This document shows, in pieces, positions 5,141-5,468 of a stretch of DNA of 5,468 nucleotides (within the stretch, counting starts at the first letter, position 1; every line of letters begins with the position of its first letter). The DNA lies in the NCBI GenBank assembly GCA_038232215.1, contig JBBSIG010000177.1:1-5468 (forward strand). Reading direction: 5' to 3'. Source of the DNA: JBBSIG01 sp038232215 (GTDB lineage Bacteria; Actinomycetota; Thermoleophilia; Gaiellales; Gaiellaceae). The translations under genes and the position numbers were made by a program. A model generated the notes under the pieces. That model worked only from the letters and a program-made list of their open reading frames with translations. It searched no databases and was not told the origin of the DNA.

Positions 5141-5308
5141 CCAGCAGGCAGGTCGAGGACTCCTGCCAGCAAAGAGGGCCGCGGCCGCGGAGCGGCCGCA
5201 GGTGCGGCGTCACGGCACGCGAGTTCCCGGTGCAACGTCACGGACGCCGCACTAGCGGGAATCGCTACGCTCCGGAGGCGCATCGAATCGATCGGGGAGA
5301 CCGACACT

Positions 5309-5314
5309 AGGAGG
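5309..5314 (+). promoter_or_regulatory. Strong Shine-Dalgarno of the right-edge gene
   Basis: AGGAGG lies 4 nt before the ATG at 5319. It is the best ribosome site in the window and confirms the start of the truncated gene. No convincing -35/-10 pair was found in the 63 bp between the inverted-repeat element and this gene. Confidence 0.8.
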
Positions 5315-5318
5315 CACG

Positions 5319-5468
5319 ATGAGTACTCGGACAGAAGACGTAGCCATGCTCGCACACGCCGGCGAGAGCCGACTCGCGGAGAGCGCGGAGGCGGTCGGCG
5401 AGGTCGTCTCGCGCGGATCGGTCGCCGGCTTCGTCGGCGGCGTCGGCTTTCTGCTCGCCACCATGGCC
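5319..5468 (+). CDS. Unrecognised protein, N-terminal 50 residues (3' end outside window), possibly membrane-associated
   Basis: The frame opens at ATG 5319 behind a near-perfect AGGAGG and stays open to the window edge, so the gene is cut off by the window, not broken. The first 32 residues are hydrophilic and acidic with helix-forming composition (MSTRTEDVAMLAHAGESRL, then ESAEAVGEVVSRGS). From about residue 34 a Gly/Val/Phe-rich hydrophobic stretch begins (GSVAGFVGGVGFLLATMA), which looks like the start of a transmembrane helix. I do not recognise the family. It follows the inverted-repeat element and its own strong ribosome site, so it is probably transcribed separately from the ccdA operon. 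Confidence 0.75.
   Translation, partial: MSTRTEDVAMLAHAGESRLAESAEAVGEVVSRGSVAGFVGGVGFLLATMA

Larger units (their letters stand above)
5020..5255. repeat. Imperfect long inverted-repeat element (MITE-like or complex hairpin)
   Basis: The ends are a perfect 10-bp inverted repeat: CTAGTGCGGC (5020-5029) and GCCGCACTAG (5246-5255). A second block, 5068-5094, is complementary to 5182-5208 at 25 of 27 positions by hand count. The parts between (5030-5067 and 5209-5245) align more loosely, with a shared ACGTT. The arms are therefore about 75 nt around an 85-nt centre, and no ORF here resembles a protein. Each arm is itself an inverted repeat: AGTGCGGCC (5022-5030) with GGCCGCACT (5067-5075), and GTGCGGCGTC (5202-5211) with GACGCCGCAC (5243-5252). 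Trimming the CTAG ends leaves 5023-5252 flanked by TA on both sides (5021-5022, 5253-5254), as expected of an IS630/mariner-type target duplication. A non-autonomous insertion or an elaborate terminator both fit; no transposase is present. Confidence 0.65.

Noticed and set aside
5013..5355. Several short ORFs on both strands across the inverted-repeat region
   Set aside because: They are Arg/Ala/Pro-rich and lack ribosome sites or motifs; they arise from the repeat's GC content.

Overview
The window is very GC-rich throughout, with strong G/C preference at third codon positions and long open frames on both strands. A twin-arginine-exported ferritin-like protein, a DUF3179 lipoprotein and an H-x3-C-x2-C zinc-finger protein fit a high-GC actinobacterium; a Thermoleophilia-like lineage is a guess from the gene mix, not something the sequence proves. 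No rRNA, tRNA, CRISPR array, transposase or phage gene was recognised.

Layout, left to right. (1) The C-terminal end of a phytoene-desaturase-like FAD oxidoreductase on + (2-328). (2) A LysR-type regulator on - (217-1296), converging on that gene with a 112-bp tail-to-tail overlap. (3) A 123-bp divergent spacer with a candidate LysR operator. (4) A Tat-exported ferritin-like protein on + (1420-2250), followed by a bulged 15-bp hairpin that probably ends its transcript. (5) A compact + strand operon of four genes, 2436-5023: DUF3179 lipoprotein, a small zf-HC2-type zinc-finger protein, a membrane-anchored TlpA-like thioredoxin and a CcdA electron transporter. The last three are almost contiguous (ATGA overlap, then a 3-nt gap). 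(6) A 236-bp imperfect inverted-repeat element (5020-5255) between CTAG tetranucleotides, beginning inside the ccdA stop codon. (7) The first 50 codons of an unrecognised gene, probably membrane-associated, with an excellent Shine-Dalgarno (5319 to the window edge).

How the genes may work together. CcdA passes cytoplasmic electrons across the membrane to the TlpA-like protein, whose WCPPC site would reduce disulfides on extracytoplasmic clients. The co-transcribed DUF3179 lipoprotein carries its own C-x2-C (CPLC) on the outer face and is an obvious candidate client or partner. The small zinc-finger protein resembles zinc-binding anti-sigma factors, so it could be the operon's thiol-sensing component, although no sigma factor gene is visible. 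The ferritin-like protein is exported to the same compartment and is divergent from the LysR gene, which may control it.

The most unusual feature is the inverted-repeat element at 5020-5255. It could be a non-autonomous, MITE-like insertion that duplicated a TA inside the ccdA stop codon, or an elaborate terminator-like structure.
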